A stretch of DNA of 64,000 nt, taken from Fibrobacterota bacterium. GTDB taxonomy: Bacteria > Fibrobacterota > Chitinivibrionia > Chitinivibrionales > Chitinispirillaceae. Position numbers and translations under genes: made by a program. Below the pieces are notes generated by a model, which worked only from the letters and a program-made list of their open reading frames with translations, did not search any database and was not told the DNA's origin. Position 1 is the first letter of the stretch; the number at the start of each line of letters is the position of its first letter. Shown here piece after piece: positions 34,943 through 44,103 of this stretch. The stretch spans positions 1-64,000 of the forward strand of contig JAEYNR010000057.1 of the NCBI GenBank assembly GCA_023412475.1, in the 5' to 3' direction.

Positions 34943-37900
34943 GTGAAACCTGCCTATAAAAACATGTGGCTGACTGGCCTGGTATTGCTTTTAGGTTTAT
35001 TTTGCACGATTCGAGATGACAACGGTCAACCGGGAATCTCCGGTCCTGATAAAATTGAAGACACAACAGAAAGCCTGGTACTCTCTGTCAGTGCAGAAAG
35101 TACCTATGTCCGGTTAAAAGACACAATCGCCATACTGGCCAGAGTCTATTCGGATAGCTTAGGGACCAGTTCTGTTACACCGCTTAAAAACGTTCGACTT
35201 CAGGCCAGTGGCAGTTACGGTCAATTTGCAGAGCAGATGCTTTATTCGGATGAAAATGGGCGGGCAAGATTTCTTTTCACCGACACTGTTTCCAGGAAAA
35301 TTGAGATTACAATTAAAGCAGGTAATGTATCTCAAAGCCTGCGACTTGAGGTCACTAATACCCCTGATAAAGTTCAAAAGCTGATTGAAGCCATACCGCA
35401 AAGGTCGGCAATCTCTGCCGGCGGTTTTGATTCCACAACGATTCTGGTTCAGGTAATGAATCATAACCACAATCCCATAGTCGGTGAACTGATACAGTTT
35501 ATTACCACATCCGGAATGATCGTTGGTGATGGCTCCAGCACCGAGAATTCCGGACAAAGCAGAACTGATCAGTTTGGAACAGCCAGAGCAATCTTAAAAA
35601 GCTCAAGCTTTAATGACGTTGCCTATGTAACCGCATATCTACATTCTGACCAAACGCTTAGTTGCGAAACAGAAGTCGAGTTCCGGGGTATCTCTCTTTC
35701 AATGCAGGCAGACCAGCACAATTTGGTAATCGGTGATACTGCGATTATTACAGCCCGACTTACTGATGCCCAGGAAAACGCCATTGAGAAAGCCTCCGTC
35801 TTTTTCACTCTTCAGTCACAGGCCCAATCCAATCTGCAGATTCTTAGCGCCGATTCTTTTACCAGAGAAAACGGCATAGCAATGGCCAGAATTAAGGCAC
35901 TCAGAAATGGTATCGACATTTTTGAAGCAAAAGCAGCGGGCACAGAAGCACTCCTTCAACTAAACGTGTCATCTCTAAAGTTAAAAGTTGATCTTAATAA
36001 AAACTCTTTACAGACTCAGGAATCTGATACCGCACTTTTGACAGCTACCTTTACCAATGGATCCGGCGCAGCGCTTGTTGGTCGCACAGTAACCCTGAAC
36101 AAATACTTTAAAACAGAGAACAATGGAGATACTTCAGCTTCTGTTTCTGGTACAACTGATGCTTCTGGCAAGTGTAGTTTCACTCTGATGCCTCTTCCCT
36201 ATGAAGGCAAAATGCGTCTGGAGATTATAGCATTTGACAAAGCTGAAGGATATGCATCTGCAGATACCGGTATCATGTTTTTTACTACCCGAATCATGAC
36301 AATACGAGCTCAGGGGGCAATCCCGGCTGATGGCTCCAGCAAATGCCCGGTAATTGTTACAATCAAGAATAAAAATGGTAATCCGCTGGTGGGAGATAAA
36401 ATTAGTTTTACCACAACCGCAGGGATGATTACAGCAGTATCAGAAACCGATGATGAAGGCAAGGCGGTTGCGTACCTGACCAGCGATCGAAGAAACATCA
36501 TTGCCAAAGTAACTGCTACATTACAGAGCGATCCCAACAAGAAACAGACCACAGATGTAGCTTTCAATGGAATCAAACTTTTAGCATCGATTAATCCTCC
36601 GAATATCAGTAGCGATGCAAAAGACACAGCATCAGTACTGGTACTCCTTACTGATGCAGCCGGAAGCAGCATCTCAGGAGAAAGGATCAGTTTTTCAAAG
36701 CAGATTGAAGAAACGATTATTATCGGTGCAGACACGGTCACAAGCAATGTAGGCGAAGCAAAATGCAGAGTTTTCGGGAAAGGAAAAGGCCAGGATACAA
36801 TTCGTATCTTTGCCGCGGGCGCCTCCACAGAAGTGCTTCTGAACTATTCATCAAATATTCTGATCATAGATACCGTACCAGGGCAAAACTGCATAGCAGA
36901 CAGTACCGATTCTACCCAGATCACTCTTGTCTATCTTAAAGGTGATAAGATAACCCCAATCCCAAATGCTCAGGTGGATATTAGTATGACAGTTGGACAT
37001 TTGGGTACTGTATTTGCAAAGACTCTGGTAACAGAAAGCAATGGTAAGCTAAGCTTTTATATTCGCAACCCGCACTTTGCTGTTACCTCCACCATTTCAG
37101 CTCTGGCAAAAACCGGTTCCGAACAAACAAGCGCAGACTTAAAACTTTATTTCCGTGCAAACAATGTGGCCAAAATAGTTCTATCAGGAACACCAGAAGT
37201 TATCTCAATAAACGGCTCCAGAGCGATGATAACCGCTGTAGCTTACGATGCACTTGGCAACAGGGTAAAAGATGCCCGTCTTTCATTTAATCTGGTCAAT
37301 GGCCCAAGTGGAGGAGAGTATATCGATCCACCAGTGGCAATCACCGGTGATGATGGCAGCGCAACCAGTTGGTTTGTTTCGGGCAAGACACCCAGTAATC
37401 ACCGTCAGGTCTGGATCACTGCGGGAGACTTTAATGCTGTCAAATCTGACACTGTCAAATTTACCATTGTAGGACCGCCACATTACATTACCGTTCGCAC
37501 CAACATTCTCAAAGGCAAAAATCCCAATGATGGTACATTTGCTCTTCCTTGTGCAGCAATCGTTACCGATATAAATGGTAACCCGGTAGCCGATGGAACA
37601 GAAGTAACCTTCAGTCTCAAAGTCTCCGGTTTTGTAACCAAGCGACTCTTCGCAGAATGGCGCAAAGATGCCGGAAACATATCTTGTAATTACGACACCA
37701 GTGCTGTAACTGTAATGCTCCCATTTGAAGATTTCAACGATAATTACCGGCTGGATCCAGGCGAGGATCGTAACGGCGATGGAATCCTTAACCGTGGTGA
37801 AGATATAAATGGTGATGGTAGATTTATTCTGGGTCCCCGTTTTATAGATATCAATGGAGATGGAATTCGCCAATACGACCCACTACACCCGGTCGAAGAG

Positions 37901-38359
37901 CTGTCGCCTTGTACAAGCAGTGATGGCGTCTGGTATGCGGATTTAAACAAAAACGACCGATGGGAACCAATTGAACCACTCGATGACCCAATTTATCTGG
38001 ACGCTTACTATAGGCTAGTGGCAAGCGGGGCTTTCCGCCGCTACCCTCAGATCACCGCGGCTCAGGATTCAACTGATTTTTCCACCATCTTCACTCTTGA
38101 TTCGATCTATGAAAGCCATCCTGATTTTGTCAGTAAATACATGCCATTCGATGTAGATGCCAATCAAAACGGGATTGCCGATCCCATGACAGCAGTAAGC
38201 ATTAAGCGCACGGCAACCACCAAAGATGGCAAGGCATTGAATGAGATTATTTATGGTCAATCTGATGCTGGCAGCATAGAGGTTACTCTATGGGCAGAAT
38301 CTCAGGGTATTGTCACTAAGACACCCGATATTTTGGTTTTACCAGTTGTCATTGATTAA
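34943..38359 (+). CDS. Exported invasin-like protein with tandem Big_1-type Ig repeats and calcium-binding-like region
   Basis: A 1138-residue protein; GTG 34943 has GGGGGA seven bases upstream. The N-terminal signal (MWLTGLVLLLGLFC) ends in Cys, so a lipoprotein is possible though the lipobox has an unusual Phe at minus 1. About eight Ig repeats of invasin Big_1 type follow (NGRARFLFTD, SGKCSFTLMP, SSKCPVIVTIKNKNGNPLVG, DEGKAVAYLTSD, DGSATSWFVSGK). Around residues 930-1000 are dockerin- or EF-like Asp/Asn-rich loops (NDNYRLDPGEDRNGDGIL, DINGDGRF, DINGDGIRQ), which could bind calcium. A role in adhesion or surface scaffolding is likely by family. The next gene starts 17 bases after its stop. 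Confidence 0.88.
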   Translation: MKPAYKNMWLTGLVLLLGLFCTIRDDNGQPGISGPDKIEDTTESLVLSVSAESTYVRLKDTIAILARVYSDSLGTSSVTPLKNVRLQASGSYGQFAEQMLYSDENGRARFLFTDTVSRKIEITIKAGNVSQSLRLEVTNTPDKVQKLIEAIPQRSAISAGGFDSTTILVQVMNHNHNPIVGELIQFITTSGMIVGDGSSTENSGQSRTDQFGTARAILKSSSFNDVAYVTAYLHSDQTLSCETEVEFRGISLSMQADQHNLVIGDTAIITARLTDAQENAIEKASVFFTLQSQAQSNLQILSADSFTRENGIAMARIKALRNGIDIFEAKAAGTEALLQLNVSSLKLKVDLNKNSLQTQESDTALLTATFTNGSGAALVGRTVTLNKYFKTENNGDTSASVSGTTDASGKCSFTLMPLPYEGKMRLEIIAFDKAEGYASADTGIMFFTTRIMTIRAQGAIPADGSSKCPVIVTIKNKNGNPLVGDKISFTTTAGMITAVSETDDEGKAVAYLTSDRRNIIAKVTATLQSDPNKKQTTDVAFNGIKLLASINPPNISSDAKDTASVLVLLTDAAGSSISGERISFSKQIEETIIIGADTVTSNVGEAKCRVFGKGKGQDTIRIFAAGASTEVLLNYSSNILIIDTVPGQNCIADSTDSTQITLVYLKGDKITPIPNAQVDISMTVGHLGTVFAKTLVTESNGKLSFYIRNPHFAVTSTISALAKTGSEQTSADLKLYFRANNVAKIVLSGTPEVISINGSRAMITAVAYDALGNRVKDARLSFNLVNGPSGGEYIDPPVAITGDDGSATSWFVSGKTPSNHRQVWITAGDFNAVKSDTVKFTIVGPPHYITVRTNILKGKNPNDGTFALPCAAIVTDINGNPVADGTEVTFSLKVSGFVTKRLFAEWRKDAGNISCNYDTSAVTVMLPFEDFNDNYRLDPGEDRNGDGILNRGEDINGDGRFILGPRFIDINGDGIRQYDPLHPVEELSPCTSSDGVWYADLNKNDRWEPIEPLDDPIYLDAYYRLVASGAFRRYPQITAAQDSTDFSTIFTLDSIYESHPDFVSKYMPFDVDANQNGIADPMTAVSIKRTATTKDGKALNEIIYGQSDAGSIEVTLWAESQGIVTKTPDILVLPVVID

Positions 38360-38376
38360 TAAACATGGAGTATACA

Positions 38377-39156
38377 TTGAAGAAAGCATTTTCAATAATT
38401 AGCTGCTTTTTTTTATCAAATGCCGTTTTAGCTTCAAATGTGGCTAACCCTGCAGTAAATATCCCGGAGGCCAGAATCGCAATTGGTGCATCGTATCACC
38501 TGGGAGGCTATACACTGTCCAACAAGGCAATCGCATCGTTATGGAATCGTGTTCATAGCCGAGTGGAGTATTCACCATTAAAGTTCTTAAGCCTTGGTGT
38601 TGAGCTTGGGGCTACTCAAATAGATGTCGATCGATTTATAAATGGATCTGATACTGTGCCGGTTTTTCATGGTAAATTTGGCTTCTCCGGTGGAGCTTTG
38701 TTAAAATTTAGTACACCAGCATTTCTTCACGATTACCTTAGGGTTACCGGTGTCACCAAGGCATCCTTTTTCTCATCCAAAAACAAGCACAATGCTTCAT
38801 ACAAAGGGATAGACGGAGTAGGGATAATCGGGCTACAATTCCATATTCCACGATTTGGATATATAACAACCGGGCCATTAATATATGTGATTGATGGAAC
38901 CAACAGAAGTTATACCGGAAAGGAAAACTATTATTCCAATCTTAATAATATAAGAGGATGGATCGCCCTTGATATTTTTCCAAGACTCAAGGAGGTAACC
39001 AGCAATAAACCTTTTATTTCCGTGGAATTATCTATGTCCCCAGAAATAGACTTCTCCAAAAGAATACCCATACAGGAATTCAGTGTTTCAATCAGTATTG
39101 GTTCTGTGACCAGTAGAATTTACGGAATAGACAATGATATTGAGTGGGAACCTTAA
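38377..39156 (+). CDS. Outer-membrane-type beta-barrel protein
   Basis: A 259-residue protein, started at TTG 38377 where GGAG lies seven bases upstream and a clean signal peptide begins (KKAFSIISCFFLSNAVLAS); the ATG at 38365 is also open. The mature part alternates polar and hydrophobic residues in strand-length stretches (ARIAIGASYHLGGYTLS, FLSLGVELGATQIDV, FGYITTGPLIYVIDG), and ends with a strand pattern (FSVSISIGSVTSRIYG). This suggests a porin-like or anchoring barrel. It is 17 bases after the invasin-like gene in one operon, so it may export or anchor that protein; this is an inference. Confidence 0.75.
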   Translation: MKKAFSIISCFFLSNAVLASNVANPAVNIPEARIAIGASYHLGGYTLSNKAIASLWNRVHSRVEYSPLKFLSLGVELGATQIDVDRFINGSDTVPVFHGKFGFSGGALLKFSTPAFLHDYLRVTGVTKASFFSSKNKHNASYKGIDGVGIIGLQFHIPRFGYITTGPLIYVIDGTNRSYTGKENYYSNLNNIRGWIALDIFPRLKEVTSNKPFISVELSMSPEIDFSKRIPIQEFSVSISIGSVTSRIYGIDNDIEWEP

Positions 39157-39199
39157 AGCGGTGAAATCAAGCAAGCGGTTAAACCGTTTAAAATAAATC

Positions 39200-39412
39200 T
39201 TACATAAACAGATCTTTTATTTTTGTCCAAGTAGTCTTCTTTTTGGAAACAAAAACCCGTTTACCCAAGTTTTTTTGATCATCTCGTATGGAACTTACCA
39301 TTTCGGTTTTCTGTTCAGATGAAACAATTTGTTGTTTTGTGGTATCAGAGTTAAGGGCAAAGGAAGCTGTATAGCAAAAACAAATCAGGCAAAGCAGCTT
39401 CAATTTATTCAT
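39200..39412 (-). CDS. Small exported protein, function unknown
   Basis: A 70-residue protein with a Sec signal peptide (KLKLLCLICFCYTASFA) and a short polar, basic mature part (KRVFVSKKKTTWTKIKDLF). TAGGAG lies six bases before the ATG, which makes it a credible gene. I recognise no family. It converges on the barrel gene. Confidence 0.6.
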   Translation of the reverse strand: MNKLKLLCLICFCYTASFALNSDTTKQQIVSSEQKTEMVSSIRDDQKNLGKRVFVSKKKTTWTKIKDLFM

Positions 39413-39528
39413 TATTAGCTCCTAATTAACATAAAATACTCAGTTTACTATAATATAGGGAAATGGAAATAAAAAATCAACTTTATTTTACTCTTTAATA
39501 ATAATTTTAAAAATTTCCTTATTCCCGC

Positions 39529-39894
39529 TTATCCCAGGTGTTCGAGTACTTTATCTCTGATTTCACTAAAATTGATGGGCTTATGAACTACATCGTGGAT
39601 ACCGTCCAGCTTAAGCAAGCTATGCTCCAGATCACCTCTCCAACTGGTGACCAGAAAGAATTTGGTATCTGTGGCCTGACGTTTGACCCATCTGGCAATG
39701 CTGCGTCCTCCCATGTCACGAACACAAAGTGCAGCAAATACTGCATTATAACGGCTGATATTGAGAATGTCCATTCCCTTCTCAGCAGTTTCGGCAACCG
39801 TGACATTACAGCCCAGACGCGAAAGAGATTTTCGTAACACTTCACGCAGATCTGCATCGTCATCAATTACAAGAACATGAAACATTGCTACCAT
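39529..39894 (-). CDS. Response regulator, receiver domain only
   Basis: A 121-residue receiver: VLVIDDDADLREVLRKSL, then NAVFAALCVRDMGG where the usual phosphoacceptor aspartate position reads as Ala (VFAALC), FFLVTSW and VHKPIN with the lysine. The start could be ATG 39894 or ATG 39885. The aspartate at the end of strand 3 appears to be missing, so this may be a pseudo-receiver that signals without phosphorylation. It is the downstream neighbour of a receiver-ATPase fusion on the same strand. Confidence 0.8.
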   Translation of the reverse strand: MVAMFHVLVIDDDADLREVLRKSLSRLGCNVTVAETAEKGMDILNISRYNAVFAALCVRDMGGRSIARWVKRQATDTKFFLVTSWRGDLEHSLLKLDGIHDVVHKPINFSEIRDKVLEHLG

Positions 39895-40026
39895 AGGTTG
39901 AATTTAAGCTGCTATTTCTATGCCAGTTTTTATGGGTAATAATGATTAAAAACGCCAGTATTCTCTAGAAAGAAATTGCACTATTGTCCAAAATCGGCAC
40001 ATATTACCGAATTACGAACATAATGC

Positions 40027-40938
40027 TTACAGCTCGTGAATCATCAATGGCTTGTTATTTTTACTTTGATTTCTATCAATGTATTGAATAATCACACATT
40101 CAGTGCGTTTCCCTGGGTCAATATTTATAATCAGACGATCAATAAGTTTTCTTACCAAAAGCAGCCCCCTACCATGCTCCTCATTAACCTTCTCTTCCCG
40201 ATTATTGTCCAACCACTTTAAAGCATCATTTTTTGTCAGGTTCCCCTTAGGATCTTCAACAGAAAAACCTATTTTTTCATGATCAAAGCCCCAGGTCAGT
40301 TTGATGGCATTAGGAACCTGATAATTGTAGGAATCTGACCAGCATTCGCGTGGGAGGTCTGAGAGTTTTAAAACTGCATGAAAAAAAGCATTTGATACCA
40401 GCTCATCAATAGCCATTTCCAGATAGAATTTATTATTTACCGGCAACGATTTTACAATACCGGAACAGATGTTTTTAGCTTGAGCATAACTGCTGATTAT
40501 TTCGTTATTCAGTGGGGTCTTAGAGAGGAAGCGATGAAGGCCGAATATTTCTCCAGTCAGGATTGAGCTGACGTAAGAGTTGATCTCATTGAGCCGAAAT
40601 TCCGGTCCCTTTGAAAGAATATTGCCAATGTTGTATTTCCTGATCAAGGAGATATACTGATCAATATCGTAGCTGGTCATTAGAATATGTTTAATGGTTG
40701 GGTACTTACTATCTAGAACGGAGAATAATTCAAAACCATCCATTACTGGCATCTGAATATCAGAGATCACCAGATCCGGTATTTTCTGATCAATCATTTC
40801 CAGAGCTTCTTTGCCATTAGAAGCGGCCCTAATCGAATAATTGTGAGAAATAAAAAAATCAGACAATATCTGCCTGACCCCCACCTCATCATCAACTATT
40901 AAAATATTAAACCTTCCCGGGTGATTCACTCTGATCAT
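40027..40938 (-). CDS. Receiver domain fused to a HATPase_c (RsbW-like) domain
   Basis: A 303-residue cytoplasmic protein. Residues 1-125 are a receiver (ILIVDDEVGVRQIL, LVISDIQMPVMDGFELF with the phosphoacceptor, KHILMTSYD). From about 165 to the end is a GHKL ATPase: YLEMAIDELVSNAFFHAV is the N box, VEDPKGNLT the G1 region, and HGRGLLLVRKLIDRL the G2 loop. There is no dimerisation/phosphoacceptor His segment, so it resembles an anti-sigma kinase of RsbW type under a receiver switch, not a histidine kinase. Divergent from it, 190 bases away, is a gene with a STAS-like domain, the usual target of such kinases. Confidence 0.85.
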   Translation of the reverse strand: MIRVNHPGRFNILIVDDEVGVRQILSDFFISHNYSIRAASNGKEALEMIDQKIPDLVISDIQMPVMDGFELFSVLDSKYPTIKHILMTSYDIDQYISLIRKYNIGNILSKGPEFRLNEINSYVSSILTGEIFGLHRFLSKTPLNNEIISSYAQAKNICSGIVKSLPVNNKFYLEMAIDELVSNAFFHAVLKLSDLPRECWSDSYNYQVPNAIKLTWGFDHEKIGFSVEDPKGNLTKNDALKWLDNNREEKVNEEHGRGLLLVRKLIDRLIINIDPGKRTECVIIQYIDRNQSKNNKPLMIHEL

Positions 40939-41128
40939 CCTGTCTGGAAAAAAATTTATTAAAATGAAAAGAGTAATATAAATATTGAATGAGTGATGCC
41001 CAAATATCCTGTTGATCTCGATAAAATATTATAACCTATGATATAATGAAGTTATCGCTCAATCTGGATTCAACCAAGGTTGTAAGTTATTTTATAGGTG
41101 TATTTAAGCAGATAGGTGTGAGCTTTTA

Positions 41129-41905
41129 ATGAGCGTATTAGTGACAGTGGTGTTTTGCCTGACCGGAATGGCAGTAGTTTTTGGTGTGACAAATTTGATC
41201 TACCTGCTTTCTCTCTCTTCCAAAACCAGTGAGCTTGAGCAGGAAATCGAGAAAAAGGCTCAGGAGTTTGACAATTTTAAAAAAGAGCGCCCCTCCTCTT
41301 CTAGCCATATAATTCAGGTAGTCGATACCCCTGTGGAAGATTCGACTATCTCTGCAATTTCAGATAATCCCATTCAAGTGATGCGAAATGTGGGCGGTTC
41401 ATTTGAAAGAGCCGAAAATCTGCTTCTCAAGACTGCAGAATATAAACCACCCTCAGACGAAAATTATACAGCAGCATCAGAATACTCTGGATCTCATGTA
41501 AATACTGGCAATATCGGCCTGACTGAACCAAACCCATTTTACATCCATGATCAATCGGAGATAGAAAACGAGGTGATGGCAACCATTAGCGAACAACCAG
41601 AACCAGAAAATCAGTTGCCACTTGCCATGTTTCAACTTTACTCTGATAGTGCGAAAGATGCAGACTTCAACAATCTCTGGAAAAATATTTCAAGTTTGCT
41701 GCAAACCAATATTCAAACAGAGGTAGGAATTGATTTTACCGGAATCAATTTCCTTTACGATAAAGAGCTTGCTTATCTGTTTAAAATTAAAAAAATCATA
41801 ACCTCTGCAGGTTCACTGGTTCATTTTTTTAATTGTGACAGAGAACTAATTTCCATTATGAGTAAACATTCTGAACTGTCACTTCATATAAAGAAAATTT
41901 CATGA
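41129..41905 (+). CDS. Membrane protein with C-terminal STAS-like domain
   Basis: A 258-residue protein. Residues about 3-28 form a membrane helix (VTVVFCLTGMAVVFGVTNLI), then a coiled-coil piece (SKTSELEQEIEKKAQEF) and an acidic linker. Residues about 155-255 look like a STAS domain (IDFTGINFLYDKELAYLFK, IITSAGSLVHFFNCDRELI). In family members a Ser or Asp is found at the start of the helix after the strand; here it reads YDKELAYL, so phosphorylation is not obvious. The stop overlaps tsaD (ATGA). A role as a tethered target of the neighbouring receiver-ATPase is an inference. Confidence 0.75.
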   Translation: MSVLVTVVFCLTGMAVVFGVTNLIYLLSLSSKTSELEQEIEKKAQEFDNFKKERPSSSSHIIQVVDTPVEDSTISAISDNPIQVMRNVGGSFERAENLLLKTAEYKPPSDENYTAASEYSGSHVNTGNIGLTEPNPFYIHDQSEIENEVMATISEQPEPENQLPLAMFQLYSDSAKDADFNNLWKNISSLLQTNIQTEVGIDFTGINFLYDKELAYLFKIKKIITSAGSLVHFFNCDRELISIMSKHSELSLHIKKIS

Positions 41906-42888
41906 AAGTATTAGGTATCGAAACATCCTGTGATGAAACCTCTATAGCAATTATAGAAGACGGCAAAATACTGGCAAATGCAATCTATTCCCAAGAGGAA
42001 CATAGCCTTTATGGAGGTGTAGTTCCCGAGGTTGCATCGCGTGCACACCTGGAAAAAATTGACCGCCTTGCCAGTACAGTTTTTCAGGAAAGCGGTCTAA
42101 ATCTTCAACAGATAGACCTGATTGCGGTTACAGACAGCCCCGGACTCGCAGGAGCGCTTCTGGTGGGAATCAGCTTTGCCTTAGGTCTTCACACCAGATA
42201 TAGAATTCCTATAACAGGCATAAATCACCTTGAGGGCCACATTTTTTCTGTTCTTCTGGATAACCCCGGCTTACAATTCCCGTTCCTTGCCTTAGTCGTT
42301 TCTGGAGGACACACTGCGATCTACAGAGTAGATGAGATTGGAGCTTACCGATGTCTGGGACAGACTGTTGATGATGCAGCAGGTGAAGCATTTGATAAAG
42401 TGGGAAAGATGCTGGGATTTTGCTACCCTGCCGGAAAATCTATTGAGAAAGAAGCTTCCATGTTTACAGGAAAAAATAACCTGATAAAATTCCCAATTGC
42501 CCGTATCTGGGCAAATCCGCTTGATTTCAGTTTCTCAGGACTAAAGACGGCGGTTAAATATTTCCTTAGCTCCCAAGATACAGATTTCATAAGAAATAAC
42601 CGCCCTGCAATCTGTGACTCATTTCAGAATACTGTCATCGAATCACTTCGGAGCAGACTAATGGCTGCATCCCAAAAAAGCAAGATTAGAAGAATAGCCC
42701 TGGTGGGTGGAGTAGCTTGTAATGGTCGATTAAGAGAAGAGCTGAAGAAAAGTTTTGCCGATGAACTCTATTTTCCCAGCACTCTTCTATGCACAGACAA
42801 TGCGGCTATGATCGCTCTGGCTGCTCAGAAGCGTGCAGAAAAAGGAATTACACGATTTCCCGAGATGAACCCATCAGCAAGCTTATAG
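41902..42888 (+). CDS. tsaD: tRNA N6-adenosine threonylcarbamoyltransferase
   Basis: A 328-residue enzyme making t6A37 in ANN-decoding tRNAs with TsaB and TsaE. MKVLGIETSCDETSIAI at the start, GVVPEVASRAHLEKI and INHLEGHIFS with the two metal histidines, LVVSGGHTAIYRV, DDAAGEAFDKVGKMLG and FSFSGLKTAV are diagnostic. Its ATG lies in the stop of the STAS-like gene. TsaB and TsaE are not seen in the window. MtaB at 45870-47183 modifies the t6A that this enzyme makes, so the region holds two steps of one tRNA modification. Confidence 0.96.
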   Translation: MKVLGIETSCDETSIAIIEDGKILANAIYSQEEHSLYGGVVPEVASRAHLEKIDRLASTVFQESGLNLQQIDLIAVTDSPGLAGALLVGISFALGLHTRYRIPITGINHLEGHIFSVLLDNPGLQFPFLALVVSGGHTAIYRVDEIGAYRCLGQTVDDAAGEAFDKVGKMLGFCYPAGKSIEKEASMFTGKNNLIKFPIARIWANPLDFSFSGLKTAVKYFLSSQDTDFIRNNRPAICDSFQNTVIESLRSRLMAASQKSKIRRIALVGGVACNGRLREELKKSFADELYFPSTLLCTDNAAMIALAAQKRAEKGITRFPEMNPSASL

Positions 42889-42901
42889 GAGGAAGTAAAA
42901 A

Positions 42902-43051
42902 GTGCCGTTTTTTGTATTTGTCTGCTTAGCTGTAATTATCTGTTCTTTTCTGATAATGTTGGCCATTCAATTAATAAGGATGGAAAAGGCGCTCATTGAA
43001 ATCAGCGAAATTACCGAATCCATGGTTAAAAGGTTCTACGGAAGTGACTGA
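42902..43051 (+). CDS. Tiny membrane protein after tsaD
   Basis: A 49-residue frame with GTG 42902; AGGAGGA lies seven bases before it, a strong ribosome binding site 14 bases after the tsaD stop. Residues 2-25 are hydrophobic (FFVFVCLAVIICSFLIMLA), then a charged helix (RMEKALIEISEITESMVKRF). It is probably a single-pass membrane protein. No family is recognised. The strong site and spacing make it more than a chance frame. Confidence 0.6.
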   Translation: MPFFVFVCLAVIICSFLIMLAIQLIRMEKALIEISEITESMVKRFYGSD

Positions 43052-43072
43052 GCACTTTCCTTTTTACAAATC

Positions 43073-43978
43073 CTACTGCAATTCCCCGAACATGGCATCA
43101 ACATAAGTATTAGCATCGAAATCCTGGAGGTCTTCAACCTGTTCTCCAACCCCGATCTTTTTTATGGGTATATCGAAAGTTTTGGTCAGAGCGATTGCCA
43201 CTCCCCCTTTCGCAGTGCCATCCAGTTTTGTAATAATCAGACCTGTAATCCCTACAGCTTCATCAAAAACCTTGGCCTGCTTAATAGCATTCTGGCCGGT
43301 GGTGGCATCAACCACCAGAAGAATTTCATTGGGAGCATGAGGAGTGTTTCTTTTTATAACCCTTAGGATTTTCTGAAGCTCATTCATCAGATTGACCTTG
43401 GTATGGAGTCTTCCTGCAGTATCAAGAATAAGTACATCGGTGTTTCTGGCTTTAGCAGCCTCTATTGCATCAAAGGCAACTGAAGCTGCATCTGCTCCCT
43501 CCTGCTGCGCTACAAACTCTGAACCGGTACGTTGAGCCCAGATTCGAAGCTGCTCAATGGCTCCTGCTCTGAATGTGTCTGCAGCACCCAGCATAACCGA
43601 TTTCCCTTTGGTCCTAAGCTCATTTGCCAGTTTGCCTATTGTGGTAGTTTTGCCTACCCCATTGACACCCACAACAAGTATCACCCATGGCTTGGGAGGG
43701 AATTCTTCAGGCATCTTCAGTACCTTCAAATCCTCAGCCAACAATTCCTTAAGAACTGAATAAGCCTCTGAATTGCTTTCCACCCGTCTTTGCTTCAACT
43801 CCTCTTTTAAACGGTCCACAAACTCCTCTGTATACTCTATCCCTATATCAGCAGCAATCAGAGCATCCTCCAATGAATCAAAAAAATGTTCATCAAATCC
43901 TCCTTCACCAGTTAGAATTGATGTTATCTGCGACCGTGTTTTAGATAAACCATCCTTCAGTCGAACAAAAAGATTCAT
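43073..43978 (-). CDS. ftsY: Signal recognition particle receptor FtsY
   Basis: A 301-residue SRP GTPase receptor that docks ribosome-nascent chain complexes at the inner membrane. Residues 1-85 are the N domain. The G domain has G1 (VGVNGVGKTTTIGKLAN), DTFRAGAIEQLRIW, G3 (LILDTAGRLHTKVNLMNEL), G4 (ITKLDGTAKGG), and the closing GVGEQVEDLQDFD. The long acidic A domain of the E. coli protein is absent, as in many other bacteria. AGGAGAA is upstream. It converges on the small membrane gene after tsaD. Confidence 0.96.
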   Translation of the reverse strand: MNLFVRLKDGLSKTRSQITSILTGEGGFDEHFFDSLEDALIAADIGIEYTEEFVDRLKEELKQRRVESNSEAYSVLKELLAEDLKVLKMPEEFPPKPWVILVVGVNGVGKTTTIGKLANELRTKGKSVMLGAADTFRAGAIEQLRIWAQRTGSEFVAQQEGADAASVAFDAIEAAKARNTDVLILDTAGRLHTKVNLMNELQKILRVIKRNTPHAPNEILLVVDATTGQNAIKQAKVFDEAVGITGLIITKLDGTAKGGVAIALTKTFDIPIKKIGVGEQVEDLQDFDANTYVDAMFGELQ

Positions 43979-44103
43979 TTAAAGGTGTTCTCCTTAATAA
44001 AAAAAAATTTAAAAAACAGTCTGATCAGCCAGTAAATATATGTAAGTACAGTAAGGGGCGCAAATGGTTCAAACTTAGGTTCATTATTAGTAGCTGCTTT
44101 GTT

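Noticed and set aside
37283..37873. A 196-codon minus-strand frame opposite the invasin-like gene
   Set aside because: Antisense of repeated Ig-coding sequence; no signal or motif.
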